Position numbers and translations under genes: made by a program
Part shown: positions 51,679 to 61,091 of the stretch, piece by piece
Position numbering within the stretch: the stretch's first letter is position 1
Layout of the letters: every line of letters starts with the position of its first letter
NCBI RefSeq assembly: GCF_014324365.1
Contig: NZ_QEIG01000002.1
Span: forward strand, 124,001 to 188,000
Direction: 5' to 3'
Length of the DNA: 64,000 bases
Origin: Algoriphagus sp. AK58
GTDB lineage: Bacteria; Bacteroidota; Bacteroidia; Cytophagales; Cyclobacteriaceae
The notes under the pieces: generated by a model
What the model was told of the DNA's origin: nothing
The model's input: the letters and a program-made list of their open reading frames with translations, nothing else
Database searches by the model: none

Positions 51679-52226
51679 TGAGAAAACTGATTCCCTTATT
51701 TTTTCTTTTAGTCATAGGTCTAGTTTCCTGTGAGCCAAATAATCCTTTTGCTCAAGGGCCTCCCTATGACTTGGAGGGAAACTTGGCTATTGATCGAAAG
51801 AAGATCGATGCTTACCTCGATACAGCCAAGATTGACAGTATCTACCGAATCCATGATCCGTCAGGGATTGTGATCATCGTTCAGGAAGAAGGAGTAGGCT
51901 CCAGGCCGGTCACCAACACGGTGGTCTACACAGATTACATCGGTAAATTGATGGAGCTGGGAACAGTCTTTGACACTTCCTATGAGGATGTGGCAAAGGC
52001 AAATAACATCTTTGTAGAAGACAGAAAATATTTTCCACTTTCCTTTGTATTAGGTTCTGCTACCGTGATTCCGGGTTGGGACCTAGCTTTTCGAAGGATA
52101 CGACCTTCTTCCAAGGCAGTGCTCGTGATTCCCTCCCCTTATGGCTATCGGAGCCAGTCCAACAATGACCGAATCCCTCCCAACTCCGTCCTGGTTTTTG
52201 AGGTGGATTTCTTAGGAATAGATTAA
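51678..52226 (+). CDS. FKBP-type peptidyl-prolyl isomerase lipoprotein 3
   Basis: A 182-residue lipoprotein with lipobox LVSC and one FKBP domain, including TDYIGKLMELGTVFDTS, VIPGWDLAFRRIRPSSKAVLVIPSPYGY and IPPNSVLVFEVDFL. The shared insert reads DVAKANNIF...DRKYFPL. The active-site W and D/Y residues expected of an active FKBP appear present. Flavobacterial GldI is also an FKBP lipoprotein, but there is no further sign of a gliding cluster, so no gld symbol is used. Confidence 0.92.
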   Translation: MRKLIPLFFLLVIGLVSCEPNNPFAQGPPYDLEGNLAIDRKKIDAYLDTAKIDSIYRIHDPSGIVIIVQEEGVGSRPVTNTVVYTDYIGKLMELGTVFDTSYEDVAKANNIFVEDRKYFPLSFVLGSATVIPGWDLAFRRIRPSSKAVLVIPSPYGYRSQSNNDRIPPNSVLVFEVDFLGID

Positions 52227-52254
52227 AAAGAAGGGCTTAAGCCCTTTTCTTTTT
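52226..52254. terminator. bidirectional terminator after the FKBP genes
   Basis: The perfect palindrome AAGGGCTTAAGCCCTT (52231-52246) with T and A tracts ends the FKBP operon and overlaps the tail of the convergent methyltransferase gene. Confidence 0.85.
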
Positions 52255-52833
52255 GAAAAAAGCCGGAAAAAGAGCGGGGACTTCCTCCCGATAGCGTTGA
52301 TAGTTGTTTCGGTATCTCTCAATTAGATTTTTCTCTTCAAAATATATCCCAAAAGGCAGATAGACTACCAGGCAGGAAAGATGGACCAATGCCCCAACAG
52401 TGCCTGCCACAAGAAAATATCCAAAGAAGATGAGTAACAGACCCAAGTAAAGGGGGTGTCGGACGCGGGCATAAATGCCCGAGACCTGTAGAGATTCGGT
52501 TATCGTTGTCCTTTCCGAAAGTAGTCCCAAAAATGCGGGTAGTGAGATTTTTTTGATTGATCGTGTGATCAGGACGACGCCCAAAGTAGCGATCATGTAT
52601 CCGGCATAGGAGATTATAGGATTCTTAGTGAAAAGTACTTGAACGGGTAAGAAAAGAGCTTGGATCAAAATCCCCATGAAAAGCAGCGTGGAAAATAGGC
52701 TGTACAATAATCTGTACCATTTCATTCGGTCAGGCCATTTTGCCTCCAAAAATCTTTTTAACTTGGAAGCAGCAAGCGCAGTGTGCAGCGAATAGAAAAT
52801 CGCCCAACTAAGGATCATCAGGAGAATAGCCAT
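52237..52833 (-). CDS. ICMT/NnrU-type membrane methyltransferase-like protein
   Basis: A 198-residue protein with about five hydrophobic helices, matching the isoprenylcysteine-carboxyl-methyltransferase/PEMT-like membrane fold. The family blocks are GIYARVRHPLYLGLLLIFFGYFL and IYFEEKNLIERYRNNYQRYREEVPALFP, in which the R-x-x-x-Y-x-x-Y-x-x-x-V-P motif is typical. Whether it methylates a lipid, an amine or another substrate is not known. The promoter box TAGTTTTG lies just before the start, so the transcript could be leaderless. Confidence 0.8.
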   Translation of the reverse strand: MAILLMILSWAIFYSLHTALAASKLKRFLEAKWPDRMKWYRLLYSLFSTLLFMGILIQALFLPVQVLFTKNPIISYAGYMIATLGVVLITRSIKKISLPAFLGLLSERTTITESLQVSGIYARVRHPLYLGLLLIFFGYFLVAGTVGALVHLSCLVVYLPFGIYFEEKNLIERYRNNYQRYREEVPALFPAFFKKKRA

Positions 52834-52837
52834 AACC

Positions 52838-52845
52838 CAAAACTA
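52838..52845 (-). promoter_or_regulatory. candidate -7 element of the ICMT-like gene (leaderless)
   Basis: TAGTTTTG on the minus strand (52845 to 52838) matches TAnnTTTG exactly; four bases then separate it from the ATG at 52833. Confidence 0.45.
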
Positions 52846-52866
52846 AACCCAGAACTTTAGATTTTT

Positions 52867-54081
52867 ATGAAAATTGGAATAATCCGAGAAGGAAAAATCC
52901 CTCCCGACAAGCGGGTTCCTTTTACCCCTACTCAGCTGAAAGAGCTTTCTGAGGTTTATGGTTCACAGCTTACCTTTCTGGTGGAGTCCAGTTTGATTCG
53001 TTGTTATTCCGACGAGGAATATCTGGAGGCCGGCATCCAAGTGGTGGAGGATATTTCTGAAGCAGATCTGTTATTTGGGGTAAAGGAAGTTCCCACCCAT
53101 CAATTGATTCCCGGGAAGACCTATTTTTTCTTTTCGCATACCATCAAGAAACAGGTCAAAAATCGAGCGTTGCTTAAAAGCGTGCTGGATAAAAACATCC
53201 GACTGATCGATTACGAAGTGTTGAAGGATGAAGCGGGGGATCGGGTGGTGGCATTTGGACGTTGGGCCGGAATCGTGGGCGCCTACAATGCCTTTTGGAC
53301 TTATGGAAAGAAAACGGGATTGTATGACCTGAGAAGTGCCTCCGAATGCAGAGATCTGGAAGATCTGAAAGTCGAGCTTAAAAAAGTCACCCTTCCTCCT
53401 GTCAAGATCGTGGTCACCGGTAAGGGAAGAGTAGGAAAAGGGGTGCTTGAGATTTTAAACCACCTCAAAATTACCCAAGTGGACAACCATGAATTCCTGC
53501 ATTTGTATTTTGAGGAGCCGGTTTTTGTGGTACTGAGCTCCTCAGACTACAACAGACGTAAATCAGATGGAGGATATGATCGGGATGAGTTTTATTCCTT
53601 TCCTGAGCGATACGAAAGCCATTTCTTGAAATTTGCCGAAGCCGGGGAAATTCTCATTGCAGCGGCATATTGGGACCCCGGAGCTCCAAGGCTTTTTGAG
53701 TTGAAGGACATTAATTCACCCGACTTTTCCATTTCAGTCATTGCCGATGTGACCTGTGATGTGGAGGGCTCTATTCCTACTACGTTTCGGGCATCTACAA
53801 TTCAGGATCCCGTCTATGATGTGGACCGGGAGACAGGTGAGGAGTTACCGGCGTTTGGTAAGCAAACCAGTATTTCGGTGATGGCTATCGACAATTTGCC
53901 TTGCGAGTTGCCTCGGGAATCCAGCGCTGAATTTGGGCGTCAGCTTGGACAGTGGGTGATTCCTGCGCTTTTTGAAGTAAATGCCCCCATTTTGGAGAGA
54001 GCCACCATTGCCAGAGATGGAGACTTGACCTTAGAGTACATGTATTTGAGCGATTTTGTAAACCAAGACGAGCATTCTTAA
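52867..54081 (+). CDS. saccharopine/alanine dehydrogenase-like NAD(P) oxidoreductase
   Basis: A 404-residue enzyme with an AlaDH/PNT N-terminal domain (MKIGIIREGKIPPDKRVPFTP, GVKEVPTHQLIPGKTYFFFSH), the block FGRWAGIVGAYNAFWTYG, and a Rossmann domain with VTGKGRVGKGVLEIL. The C-terminal DNLPCELPRESSAEFGRQL is typical of the fungal LYS1/plant LKR saccharopine dehydrogenase family. It likely acts on lysine/saccharopine or a similar amino acid. The partner saccharopine reductase is not seen. deoC starts four bases later, so both are probably co-transcribed. Confidence 0.85.
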   Translation: MKIGIIREGKIPPDKRVPFTPTQLKELSEVYGSQLTFLVESSLIRCYSDEEYLEAGIQVVEDISEADLLFGVKEVPTHQLIPGKTYFFFSHTIKKQVKNRALLKSVLDKNIRLIDYEVLKDEAGDRVVAFGRWAGIVGAYNAFWTYGKKTGLYDLRSASECRDLEDLKVELKKVTLPPVKIVVTGKGRVGKGVLEILNHLKITQVDNHEFLHLYFEEPVFVVLSSSDYNRRKSDGGYDRDEFYSFPERYESHFLKFAEAGEILIAAAYWDPGAPRLFELKDINSPDFSISVIADVTCDVEGSIPTTFRASTIQDPVYDVDRETGEELPAFGKQTSISVMAIDNLPCELPRESSAEFGRQLGQWVIPALFEVNAPILERATIARDGDLTLEYMYLSDFVNQDEHS

Positions 54082-54085
54082 CAGC

Positions 54086-54751
54086 ATGAACAATTTCAAC
54101 CGATTTTTGGAATCCACTATTTTGAGGCCTACCATGACAGACCAAGACGTGGAGGTGTTGATCCGTGAAGCCATAGAAGAGCAGTTTGTAGGAGTTTGCG
54201 TACCTCCTTTTTGGGTCAAGAAAGTGAAAAGAGACTTGAAAGAAGAAGATATTCAAGTGGTGACGGTGATCGGATTTCCTTTTGGATTTGAAGATACCGC
54301 GACCAAAGTAGCAGAGACTCGCGAGGCGATCAAAAATGGCGCGAATGAATTGGACTTGGTCTGGTCACAGACAGCTTTTCACTCCGGGATGAACTGGCCC
54401 AAAATCGAAATCGCCCAGATCGCCAAAATCTGCCATGAGGAAGAACGTATTCTCAAAGTAATCATCGAAACAGCCTATTTAAGTCCAGAGCAAATTCGGG
54501 AGGCCTGCTTGATTTGTCAAGATGCAGGCGCAGACTATGTGAAGACGTCCACCGGATATGCTCCAAGCGGGGCCAAAGTGGAAGACATTGCCTTGATGAG
54601 AGAAGTCTTACCCTCTGCGATAGGAATCAAGGCGAGTGGAGGCATCAAGACCTATGACTTTGCACTTCAGTTGATCCAAGCCGGAGCCGACCGTATTGGT
54701 ACAAGCTCTGCAAAAGCTTTGATGGAAGCTTGGAGAAAGGCAAATCCCTAA
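54086..54751 (+). CDS. deoC: deoxyribose-phosphate aldolase
   Basis: A 221-residue class I aldolase that cleaves 2-deoxyribose-5-phosphate to acetaldehyde and glyceraldehyde-3-phosphate. The Schiff-base lysine is K153 in YVKTSTGYAPSGA; a second conserved lysine is K182 in IKASGGIKT; both are typical. The start block NFNRFLESTILRP and VTVIGFPFGFED are also family-like. It follows the saccharopine-dehydrogenase-like gene, and its stop is shared with the convergent Na/Pi symporter gene. Confidence 0.97.
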   Translation: MNNFNRFLESTILRPTMTDQDVEVLIREAIEEQFVGVCVPPFWVKKVKRDLKEEDIQVVTVIGFPFGFEDTATKVAETREAIKNGANELDLVWSQTAFHSGMNWPKIEIAQIAKICHEEERILKVIIETAYLSPEQIREACLICQDAGADYVKTSTGYAPSGAKVEDIALMREVLPSAIGIKASGGIKTYDFALQLIQAGADRIGTSSAKALMEAWRKANP

Positions 54752-55860
54752 TCTCTACTGAAGTAGATGAGAATGAAGGGGATAATAAAGAAGGTTAAAA
54801 GGATGTAGGCAAATCCCAAGACCCGATTTTGCACCGAAGTTTTTCCCATGTAGTTAGCTATCCAGACGGGAACTCGTCTCATTTCAGGAAATGGCAGGAA
54901 TATCAAAGCCCCAAAGCTGTTGAATAAAATATGGACTATGGCCAGGGCAATTGCAGCCTCCGATTTGTAAATGGAGGCAATGACGGCAGTGATGGTGGTT
55001 CCGATATTAGCGCCGACAATAAAAGGAAATGCCTTGGTCAGGGTCACTTTTTTGTTTGCTACCAGCGGCACCACCAATGAGGTAGTTACGGTACTGGATT
55101 GAACAGCTGCGGTGAAAAAGATTCCATAGAAAAATGCCAGCCCGGTCTTTTGAAAAATCAGCTTGTTTATTTCTTCAAAAGAATTTTTTACGAAGGTTTT
55201 GTACATGGCTGTCGAAAGTACCTTGATAGCAAAAAATACCAGGAATACCGACAACAACATGGTCAGAAATGGGATGTTGATCTGGTCCACGATCCATTCA
55301 GTGGCCGTACGGGTAAACATCCGGTTGTACACGAGTGGGCCTTCAAATGCATTATCCGAGGAGAAAAAAGAGGCGATTTTTTCGGCTAAACCTGACAGGA
55401 AACCAAAATAGAGTTCCATTGGAAAAAGAATAATCACCGAAAGAATATTGAAAACATCGTGAGAAATACCGGCAGATAGCGCTCTACGGAATTCCTTTTT
55501 GTTCATGATATAGGAAAAAGAAACCAAAGTCGACGTGAGCGTTGTGCCGATATTGGCTCCCAATACGATGGGTACAGCCTGCTGGAGAGTGAGGTTGCCT
55601 GATGCCACAATGGCCACTACGCTGGCAGTGACCGTGGAACTACTCTGGATCAAAGCTGTCACTAACAAACCTATAAACAGGCTTATGAAGGGATTTTTGG
55701 TTGCCTGGAGGATTTCAAGCGCAACTCCACTGTTGATGCTTCCCATGGCTACCGTAAGAAGGTCAATGGCAAAAATGAAAAGCAACAATGCCAGAAATAC
55801 CTGAAGGTATTTGAAATAGTTGCGGGTAGAAGCCGGTTTTTGCTCTTCCAAACTCTCCAT
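54748..55860 (-). CDS. Na/Pi symporter family protein (NptA-like)
   Basis: A 370-residue membrane protein with two repeated halves, expected to take up phosphate with sodium. The twin QSSS-type motifs are ALIQSSSTVTASVVAIVASG (about 71) and AAVQSSTVTTSLVVPLVA (about 255), each followed by GANIGTT. About eight to nine helices are present. It lacks a PhoU-like cytoplasmic domain found in longer members. It is divergent from another possible phosphate-type transporter gene at 56089. Confidence 0.93.
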   Translation of the reverse strand: MESLEEQKPASTRNYFKYLQVFLALLLFIFAIDLLTVAMGSINSGVALEILQATKNPFISLFIGLLVTALIQSSSTVTASVVAIVASGNLTLQQAVPIVLGANIGTTLTSTLVSFSYIMNKKEFRRALSAGISHDVFNILSVIILFPMELYFGFLSGLAEKIASFFSSDNAFEGPLVYNRMFTRTATEWIVDQINIPFLTMLLSVFLVFFAIKVLSTAMYKTFVKNSFEEINKLIFQKTGLAFFYGIFFTAAVQSSTVTTSLVVPLVANKKVTLTKAFPFIVGANIGTTITAVIASIYKSEAAIALAIVHILFNSFGALIFLPFPEMRRVPVWIANYMGKTSVQNRVLGFAYILLTFFIIPFILIYFSRD

Positions 55861-56052
55861 TCCTGGGCTTTTGAGGGGTTGCTGTTGACTGAGGTAGAAA
55901 AGGAATTGAAGTTAATCCCAATTCAAAATTTTAATAAGCCTAATGGGCAAAAGTTGAAATTTTTTTGCGAATTGCAAGTTTAATTTGTCCTAGAAAAGAA
56001 GGTTTTGTTCTTAGTTAACAATTTGTTAACATAGGTTGCGGAATATCTTAAT

Positions 56053-56060
56053 TAATTTTG
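56053..56060 (+). promoter_or_regulatory. candidate -7 element of the PiT-like gene
   Basis: TAATTTTG is an exact TAnnTTTG match, 28 bases before the ATG at 56089. Confidence 0.4.
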
Positions 56061-56088
56061 TCCACGATTTCCCACCCACTCCAAAATT

Positions 56089-57225
56089 ATGGCCAAGCAA
56101 AAGCCAATTGACCAAAACATCAATCAGGAGAAACTTTCCAAAAAGACGTATTCGATCTTTGATTTTACCAAAAGCGAGCGTCCATTCCTGATTACTATCT
56201 GTATCCTGATATCCATAGCAGGATTGATCACGCCTTATACCTACGCGGCAATGTGGTTTGGGTTTGCTTTGGCTGCCTATTCTGCCATTGCAAACGACAG
56301 TATCCAAACTATAGGCACCTTCATCGCCTCCAATAATAACCGGCCTTGGTGGATTTTATGGTTGTTTATGGGCTTGATTTGGGTGGGAACAGTGTCCTAC
56401 AGCTGGTATGTCTTCGATGGAGATGTCAGCTATGAGCGCCTAAGTGTGCCTGGTCTGGAGAAAGCTCCTGAAAGCTTTGTTTTCCTTCAGTTGGCCGCTC
56501 CGATTGTCCTGTTGGTGATGACCCGAATGCGAATGCCGGTATCGACCACCTTCTTATTGTTGAACGTGTTTACCTATAAAGCCGGAACAATTCTGGATGT
56601 GATGTTCAAAAGCTTTGTGGGATACCTGCTCGCTTTTACTATGGCTATCGTAGTATGGTTTATTCTGGAGCGTTTTGTAAAAAATTACCTGAAAGGACAA
56701 GCCAAACCTTATTGGATGGTTTTGCAGTGGATTACCTCAGGGGTCCTTTGGGCAGTGTGGATCATGCAGGATGCGGCCAATATCGCGGTATTTTTGCCGA
56801 GACAATTGGATGTTACCGAATTTTCGGTCTATGCCGGATTCGTATTTTTAGGACTGGGATTTCTTTTCTATTTGAAAGGGGATAAGATTCAGGACATTGT
56901 GAATGAAAAGTCCAATGTCACCGATGTAAGGGCAGCTACCATAGTGGACTTGGTTTACGCAGTTATCCTTTTCTATTTCAAAATGTACAGCAAAGTACCA
57001 ATGAGTACCACTTGGGTATTTATTGGGCTCTTGGCTGGCCGTGAGTTGGCTATAGCTATCGGCAAGCATGGCAAAGCCAAAAAGAGAAATGCATGGCTGG
57101 TGAGGGCCTTCCGTTTGGCTAGGAAAGACATTTTCAAGGCATTGGTCGGATTGATTGTATCTTTGATTTTGGCAATCATTATCAACAAAGGAGTACGCGA
57201 GGAGATCTTCGCAATGTTTCAATAA
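56089..57225 (+). CDS. divergent PiT-like membrane transporter
   Basis: A 378-residue protein with about nine or ten helices. Two internal repeats resemble the PiT phosphate permease family: AIANDSIQTIGTF (67-78) with MPVSTTFLLLN (149-159) in the first half, and MQDAANIAVFLP (226-237) with VPMSTTWVFIG (303-313) in the second. In PiT the corresponding motifs are the GANDVAN and PVSTTH repeats. Hence an inorganic-anion transporter is likely, but several positions differ, so phosphate specificity is not certain. It lies opposite the Na/Pi symporter gene, supporting the idea. Confidence 0.6.
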   Translation: MAKQKPIDQNINQEKLSKKTYSIFDFTKSERPFLITICILISIAGLITPYTYAAMWFGFALAAYSAIANDSIQTIGTFIASNNNRPWWILWLFMGLIWVGTVSYSWYVFDGDVSYERLSVPGLEKAPESFVFLQLAAPIVLLVMTRMRMPVSTTFLLLNVFTYKAGTILDVMFKSFVGYLLAFTMAIVVWFILERFVKNYLKGQAKPYWMVLQWITSGVLWAVWIMQDAANIAVFLPRQLDVTEFSVYAGFVFLGLGFLFYLKGDKIQDIVNEKSNVTDVRAATIVDLVYAVILFYFKMYSKVPMSTTWVFIGLLAGRELAIAIGKHGKAKKRNAWLVRAFRLARKDIFKALVGLIVSLILAIIINKGVREEIFAMFQ

Positions 57226-57237
57226 CAGTCTGATTGC

Positions 57238-57681
57238 TTGGAAATTTTCACCCACGAGTATTTCATGAATGAGGCCCTAAAACAGGCCAAAATCGCCTTT
57301 GAAGAAGGAGAAATACCCGTGGGTGCTGTTATTGTTTCCAAAAATAAAATCATCGCCCGGGCCTACAATCAGACCGAAAAGCTCAATGATGTCACGGCCC
57401 ACGCCGAAATGTTGGCGATCACCGCGGCAGAAAATTACCTAGGCGCCAAATACTTAGTGGATTGCCGATTGTATGTGACTCTGGAGCCCTGTCCCATGTG
57501 TGCAGGTGCCTTGTATTGGTCCCAAATCAGTGAGATTTATTTTGGCGCTTCAGATCCCAAACGTGGATTTCACCAGTGCAATCCGGAAATGCTCCATCCA
57601 AAAACCAAGGTTTTTTCGGGTCTGATGGCAAAGGAGTCGGAACAGTTGGTGCTCGACTTTTTCAAAAAGCTCAGGGAGTAA
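57238..57681 (+). CDS. tadA: tRNA-specific adenosine deaminase
   Basis: A 147-residue deaminase that converts A34 to inosine in tRNA-Arg(ACG). The zinc motif is HAE (His55, Glu57) with PCPMC (Cys85, Cys88), and the N-terminal HEYFMNEALKQAKIAFEEGEIPVGAVIV matches TadA rather than other deaminases. The start is a TTG at 57238; the ATG at residue 10 would cut into the conserved first helix. It follows the PiT-like gene by 12 bases. Confidence 0.94.
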   Translation: MEIFTHEYFMNEALKQAKIAFEEGEIPVGAVIVSKNKIIARAYNQTEKLNDVTAHAEMLAITAAENYLGAKYLVDCRLYVTLEPCPMCAGALYWSQISEIYFGASDPKRGFHQCNPEMLHPKTKVFSGLMAKESEQLVLDFFKKLRE

Positions 57682-57783
57682 GTCTTTTTTTGCCGATCAG
57701 AACCTTTTTTGAATAAGTCTGGTTGAGTAGGCGTAATTTGTCAGATAGATTTTAATTTAATGTTTAACTAAAACCTTATACAT

Positions 57784-58389
57784 ATGGCTTTTGAACTCCC
57801 TTCCCTTCCGTATGCTTTTGATGCATTGGAGCCGCACATCGATGCAAGAACTATGGAAATCCACCACGGCAAGCACCACAATGCTTACGTGACCAATCTC
57901 AATAATGCCATTGCCGGAACAGACTTGGAAGGCAAATCATTGGAAGAACTCATGAAAGTGGCTGGTTCTAATACTGCTGTCAGAAATAATGGAGGAGGTC
58001 ACTGGAATCACAGCCTGTTTTGGCAAATCCTTTCCCCCAATGGCGGAGGTCAACCTACTGGAGAGCTTGCCGCTGCGATAGATGCCAAATTCGGGTCTTT
58101 TGATGCTTTCAAGGAAACATTCAACAAGGCCGCTGCTACCCGCTTTGGTTCGGGTTGGGCTTGGCTTTGTGTAGATACCAAAAAGGAACTTTGCGTATGC
58201 TCTTCTCCAAACCAAGACAACCCTTTGATGGACGTGGCGGAGTGTCCGGGTACGCCGATTTTGGGTCTGGATGTGTGGGAGCATGCCTACTACCTTCATT
58301 ATCAAAACAGAAGACCGGATTACATCTCCGCTTTCTGGAATGTGATCAATTGGGAAGAGGTAAGCAAGCGTTATGCTGCTGCAAAGTAA
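57784..58389 (+). CDS. sodA: superoxide dismutase (Fe/Mn family)
   Basis: A 201-residue enzyme that dismutates superoxide. The metal ligands are His27 ([12 protein letters not shown]), His76 (NHSLFW), Asp163 and His167 ([20 protein letters not shown]). GGGQPTG after the second ligand is more like the Mn type, but Fe/Mn choice cannot be settled from sequence. No signal peptide, so it is cytoplasmic. Own terminator follows. Confidence 0.97.
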   Translation: MAFELPSLPYAFDALEPHIDARTMEIHHGKHHNAYVTNLNNAIAGTDLEGKSLEELMKVAGSNTAVRNNGGGHWNHSLFWQILSPNGGGQPTGELAAAIDAKFGSFDAFKETFNKAAATRFGSGWAWLCVDTKKELCVCSSPNQDNPLMDVAECPGTPILGLDVWEHAYYLHYQNRRPDYISAFWNVINWEEVSKRYAAAK

Positions 58390-58413
58390 TCCTGTCTACT
58401 CGTTTTAACTCAT

Positions 58414-58444
58414 GATCCCGGGCCGTACAGTCCGGGATTTTTTG
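58414..58444 (+). terminator. terminator after sod
   Basis: ATCCCGG (58415-58421) pairs with CCGGGAT (58432-58438), followed by TTTTTTG. Confidence 0.9.
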
Positions 58445-58602
58445 TCCTATACCGAATAAAATACTGTACGGTAATGAGACAAGTTTTTTTGCCTTTACTT
58501 TCAAAATCTGCGTTCAGTGCGATTTTGAGCAGATTTCTTTCCTTGGCACTTCATTTTCCTATAGTGTGGCACGGACAATAAGACTAAGCCAAACTATAAA
58601 AA

Positions 58603-61038
58603 ATGAAAACGACCAACTTATTTTTCCTCGCATTTCTTTTCTACCTGCTGGGAATTAGCACCCTTGCTGCCTCTCCAAAAGAGGTAGCCAAGATCTCAGG
58701 GAAAGTGGCTGACCAAAAAGGACAGCCCGTAGCCTATGCCAATGTGGCTCTGATTTCTACCGATGGAGGGTTGGTGGATGGGGCTGTTTCCGATGAAGAG
58801 GGCAACTTCATCATCGAATCCACCAAAACCGCCAAGGTTAAGCTTGTGGTATCTTCCATTGGATACAGATCCTACTCTTCGACCGAATTTGATCTTTTAC
58901 CCGGCTTGGAGAAAAACTTCGGCAACCTGGCTATCGAAGATGAAATGACGGGGCTCGATGAGGTAACTGTAAAAGCTTCCCGACCTGAAATCATCATAGA
59001 GCCTGACAAAACCATTGTCAATGTGGAAGGAACTGTGATGGCGGAAGGGGCCAATGCTTTGGATGTGATCGGAAGATCACCGGGAATCTATGTAGACCAA
59101 GACGGGAATATCAACCTCAACGGACGAAGTGGGGCTACTGTGATGATCAATGACCGTCCTACTTACATGAGTGCCACTGACCTGGCCAATTTTCTCAGAT
59201 CTATGCCTGCTGATAACATCAGAAGCATCGAGGTAATCAACAATCCATCTTCAAGATTTGATGCGGAGGGTTCTGCCGGAGTGATCAATATCCAATTGAA
59301 AAGAAATACTGTGGATGGAGTCTTCGGCAATGTCCAAATCGGTGGGCAATATAACGGACAGTTTGCTCCTAATGTAGGAGCTACACTAAACGTGAAAAAA
59401 GGTAAGCTTTCCACCAATGGAACTTTAAACTACAGTGAATACGCCGTATATAACGACATCAGCATCAACAGAAATTTTTCACTCGAGGAGGGAATTTCCA
59501 ATTTTAATCAGGATTCCCGAATCACTTCCCGGTACAAGACCCCATCTTTCAATGGATCCGCCAATTATGAGATTGGTAAAGACCAGAATTTAGGGTTGAA
59601 TGTGCAGGCCTCGGCTTCAACTGACATAAATAATAATGTTTCAGGAACGGTAATCACCAATCCAGGTCAGGTGGAAAACAACTACATCGAGTCATTCAAT
59701 GAATCGGACGGAAAGCGAAACCGGCTGTTTACCAATCTTCACTATGATGCAAAGCTGGATACCTTGGGAAGCAAGATTTCTGCGGATGTGGATTTTACCA
59801 TCATGGACAATGAAAGCACCTCGCTTTTGGACAATTCATATTGGTCAGGAAGTGATCCCTCTTTCGCCACATCAGACAGAATACTTACTCTCAACGATAT
59901 GTATTACACCATTTTGACAGCAAAAGCAGACTTTACGAAGGCATTAAAAGGTGGAAAAGTGTTAGAAACAGGTCTTAAAGGCAGCTGGGTGAAATCAGAC
60001 AATGACTTGAATTTGAGTAGAGCGGAGGAGGAAGGTCCGTTTGTGCCTGATCCAAATTCTAACAGATTTATCTATTCTGAAAATGTACTCGCCGCGTATG
60101 CTTCTTTGAAAGGGTCTTTTAATCCTAAATTGAGCTACCAGGCCGGTTTGAGAGGGGAATACTCTGATATCGTAGGTAATTCGGTAACCTTGGAACAGGT
60201 TAACAAGCAAAATTATTTCAATCTCTTCCCAAGCCTTTTTGTACAGCATAAAGTGAGCGACAAATACCAGATCGTGTACAATGCCAATAGAAGGATTACC
60301 CGACCCAACTACCGATTGCTGAATCCGTTCATCTATTACATAGATCCATTGACCTCTGAGCAGGGTAATCCTAACCTGACCCCTCAATACTCTACCAATT
60401 TTGAGATGAACCATGTGGTTAACGGCTCCTATCAATTTACCTTGGGGTATAGTGTGACGGAAGATGCCTTTATGCAGGTCTTTGTTCAGAACCAAGAAGA
60501 GCGAACTACCACGACCTTTACCGACAATTTTGACAAAACAAGGGCTGCCAACTTCCGTGCGATCGTGCCGGTGGAGCTCAAAAAGTGGTGGACTACATCC
60601 AACATGCTTCAGGTAAATTACAACCAGTTTCAAACCCAGATTGGAAATGAGTTTCTGGATGTAGATCAAGTATCCTATATGGTGAGAACCCAGCAAAATT
60701 TCACCTTGCCAAAAGGCTATAAGTTGGAGTTGATGGGTATGTACCTTAGTCCTCAGATTTGGGGACAGGGCGAAATTGCCGGATTTGGATGGGTAGATGC
60801 AGGTATCACCAAGTCAGTGATGAAGGATAAACTTTCGATTGCGGTCAACGGCACCGACTTGTTCCGTACGCAAGTCATTAAGGCAAAAGTTCAGTTTGCG
60901 GATATTGACACCAACTTCCGGCAATACAGAAGCAATCAGGGAGTCAGAGTTACCCTCAGATACAACTTTGCCAAAGGAGAAAGCTTCCGAGTACGGTCCA
61001 ACTCAGGCAGTACCGAAGAAAGAAACCGATTGGATTAA
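58603..61038 (+). CDS. TonB-dependent outer-membrane receptor with carboxypeptidase-regulatory-like domain
   Basis: An 811-residue outer-membrane protein. Signal peptide 1-22, then a carboxypeptidase-regulatory-like domain (about 27-110: ISGKVADQKGQPVAYANVAL), a plug (about 130-230: LNGRSGATVMINDRPTYM, IEVINNPSSRFDAEGSAGVINIQL), and a barrel with RITRPNYRLLNPFIYYIDPLTSEQGNPNLTPQYS, a block common in the 'outer membrane beta-barrel protein' TonB-receptor group of Bacteroidota. It has no SusD partner. The ligand is unknown; such proteins may bind siderophores, metals or peptides. Confidence 0.92.
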   Translation: MKTTNLFFLAFLFYLLGISTLAASPKEVAKISGKVADQKGQPVAYANVALISTDGGLVDGAVSDEEGNFIIESTKTAKVKLVVSSIGYRSYSSTEFDLLPGLEKNFGNLAIEDEMTGLDEVTVKASRPEIIIEPDKTIVNVEGTVMAEGANALDVIGRSPGIYVDQDGNINLNGRSGATVMINDRPTYMSATDLANFLRSMPADNIRSIEVINNPSSRFDAEGSAGVINIQLKRNTVDGVFGNVQIGGQYNGQFAPNVGATLNVKKGKLSTNGTLNYSEYAVYNDISINRNFSLEEGISNFNQDSRITSRYKTPSFNGSANYEIGKDQNLGLNVQASASTDINNNVSGTVITNPGQVENNYIESFNESDGKRNRLFTNLHYDAKLDTLGSKISADVDFTIMDNESTSLLDNSYWSGSDPSFATSDRILTLNDMYYTILTAKADFTKALKGGKVLETGLKGSWVKSDNDLNLSRAEEEGPFVPDPNSNRFIYSENVLAAYASLKGSFNPKLSYQAGLRGEYSDIVGNSVTLEQVNKQNYFNLFPSLFVQHKVSDKYQIVYNANRRITRPNYRLLNPFIYYIDPLTSEQGNPNLTPQYSTNFEMNHVVNGSYQFTLGYSVTEDAFMQVFVQNQEERTTTTFTDNFDKTRAANFRAIVPVELKKWWTTSNMLQVNYNQFQTQIGNEFLDVDQVSYMVRTQQNFTLPKGYKLELMGMYLSPQIWGQGEIAGFGWVDAGITKSVMKDKLSIAVNGTDLFRTQVIKAKVQFADIDTNFRQYRSNQGVRVTLRYNFAKGESFRVRSNSGSTEERNRLD

Positions 61039-61091
61039 AACAAAATCATCCCGATTTTCAGGGTAAGACTTATTGAATAAGCACAGCTAAT

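Noticed and set aside
59995..60696. Long minus-strand open frame inside the TonB-dependent receptor gene
   Set aside because: Fully antisense to the receptor, with no recognisable motif and unnatural composition.
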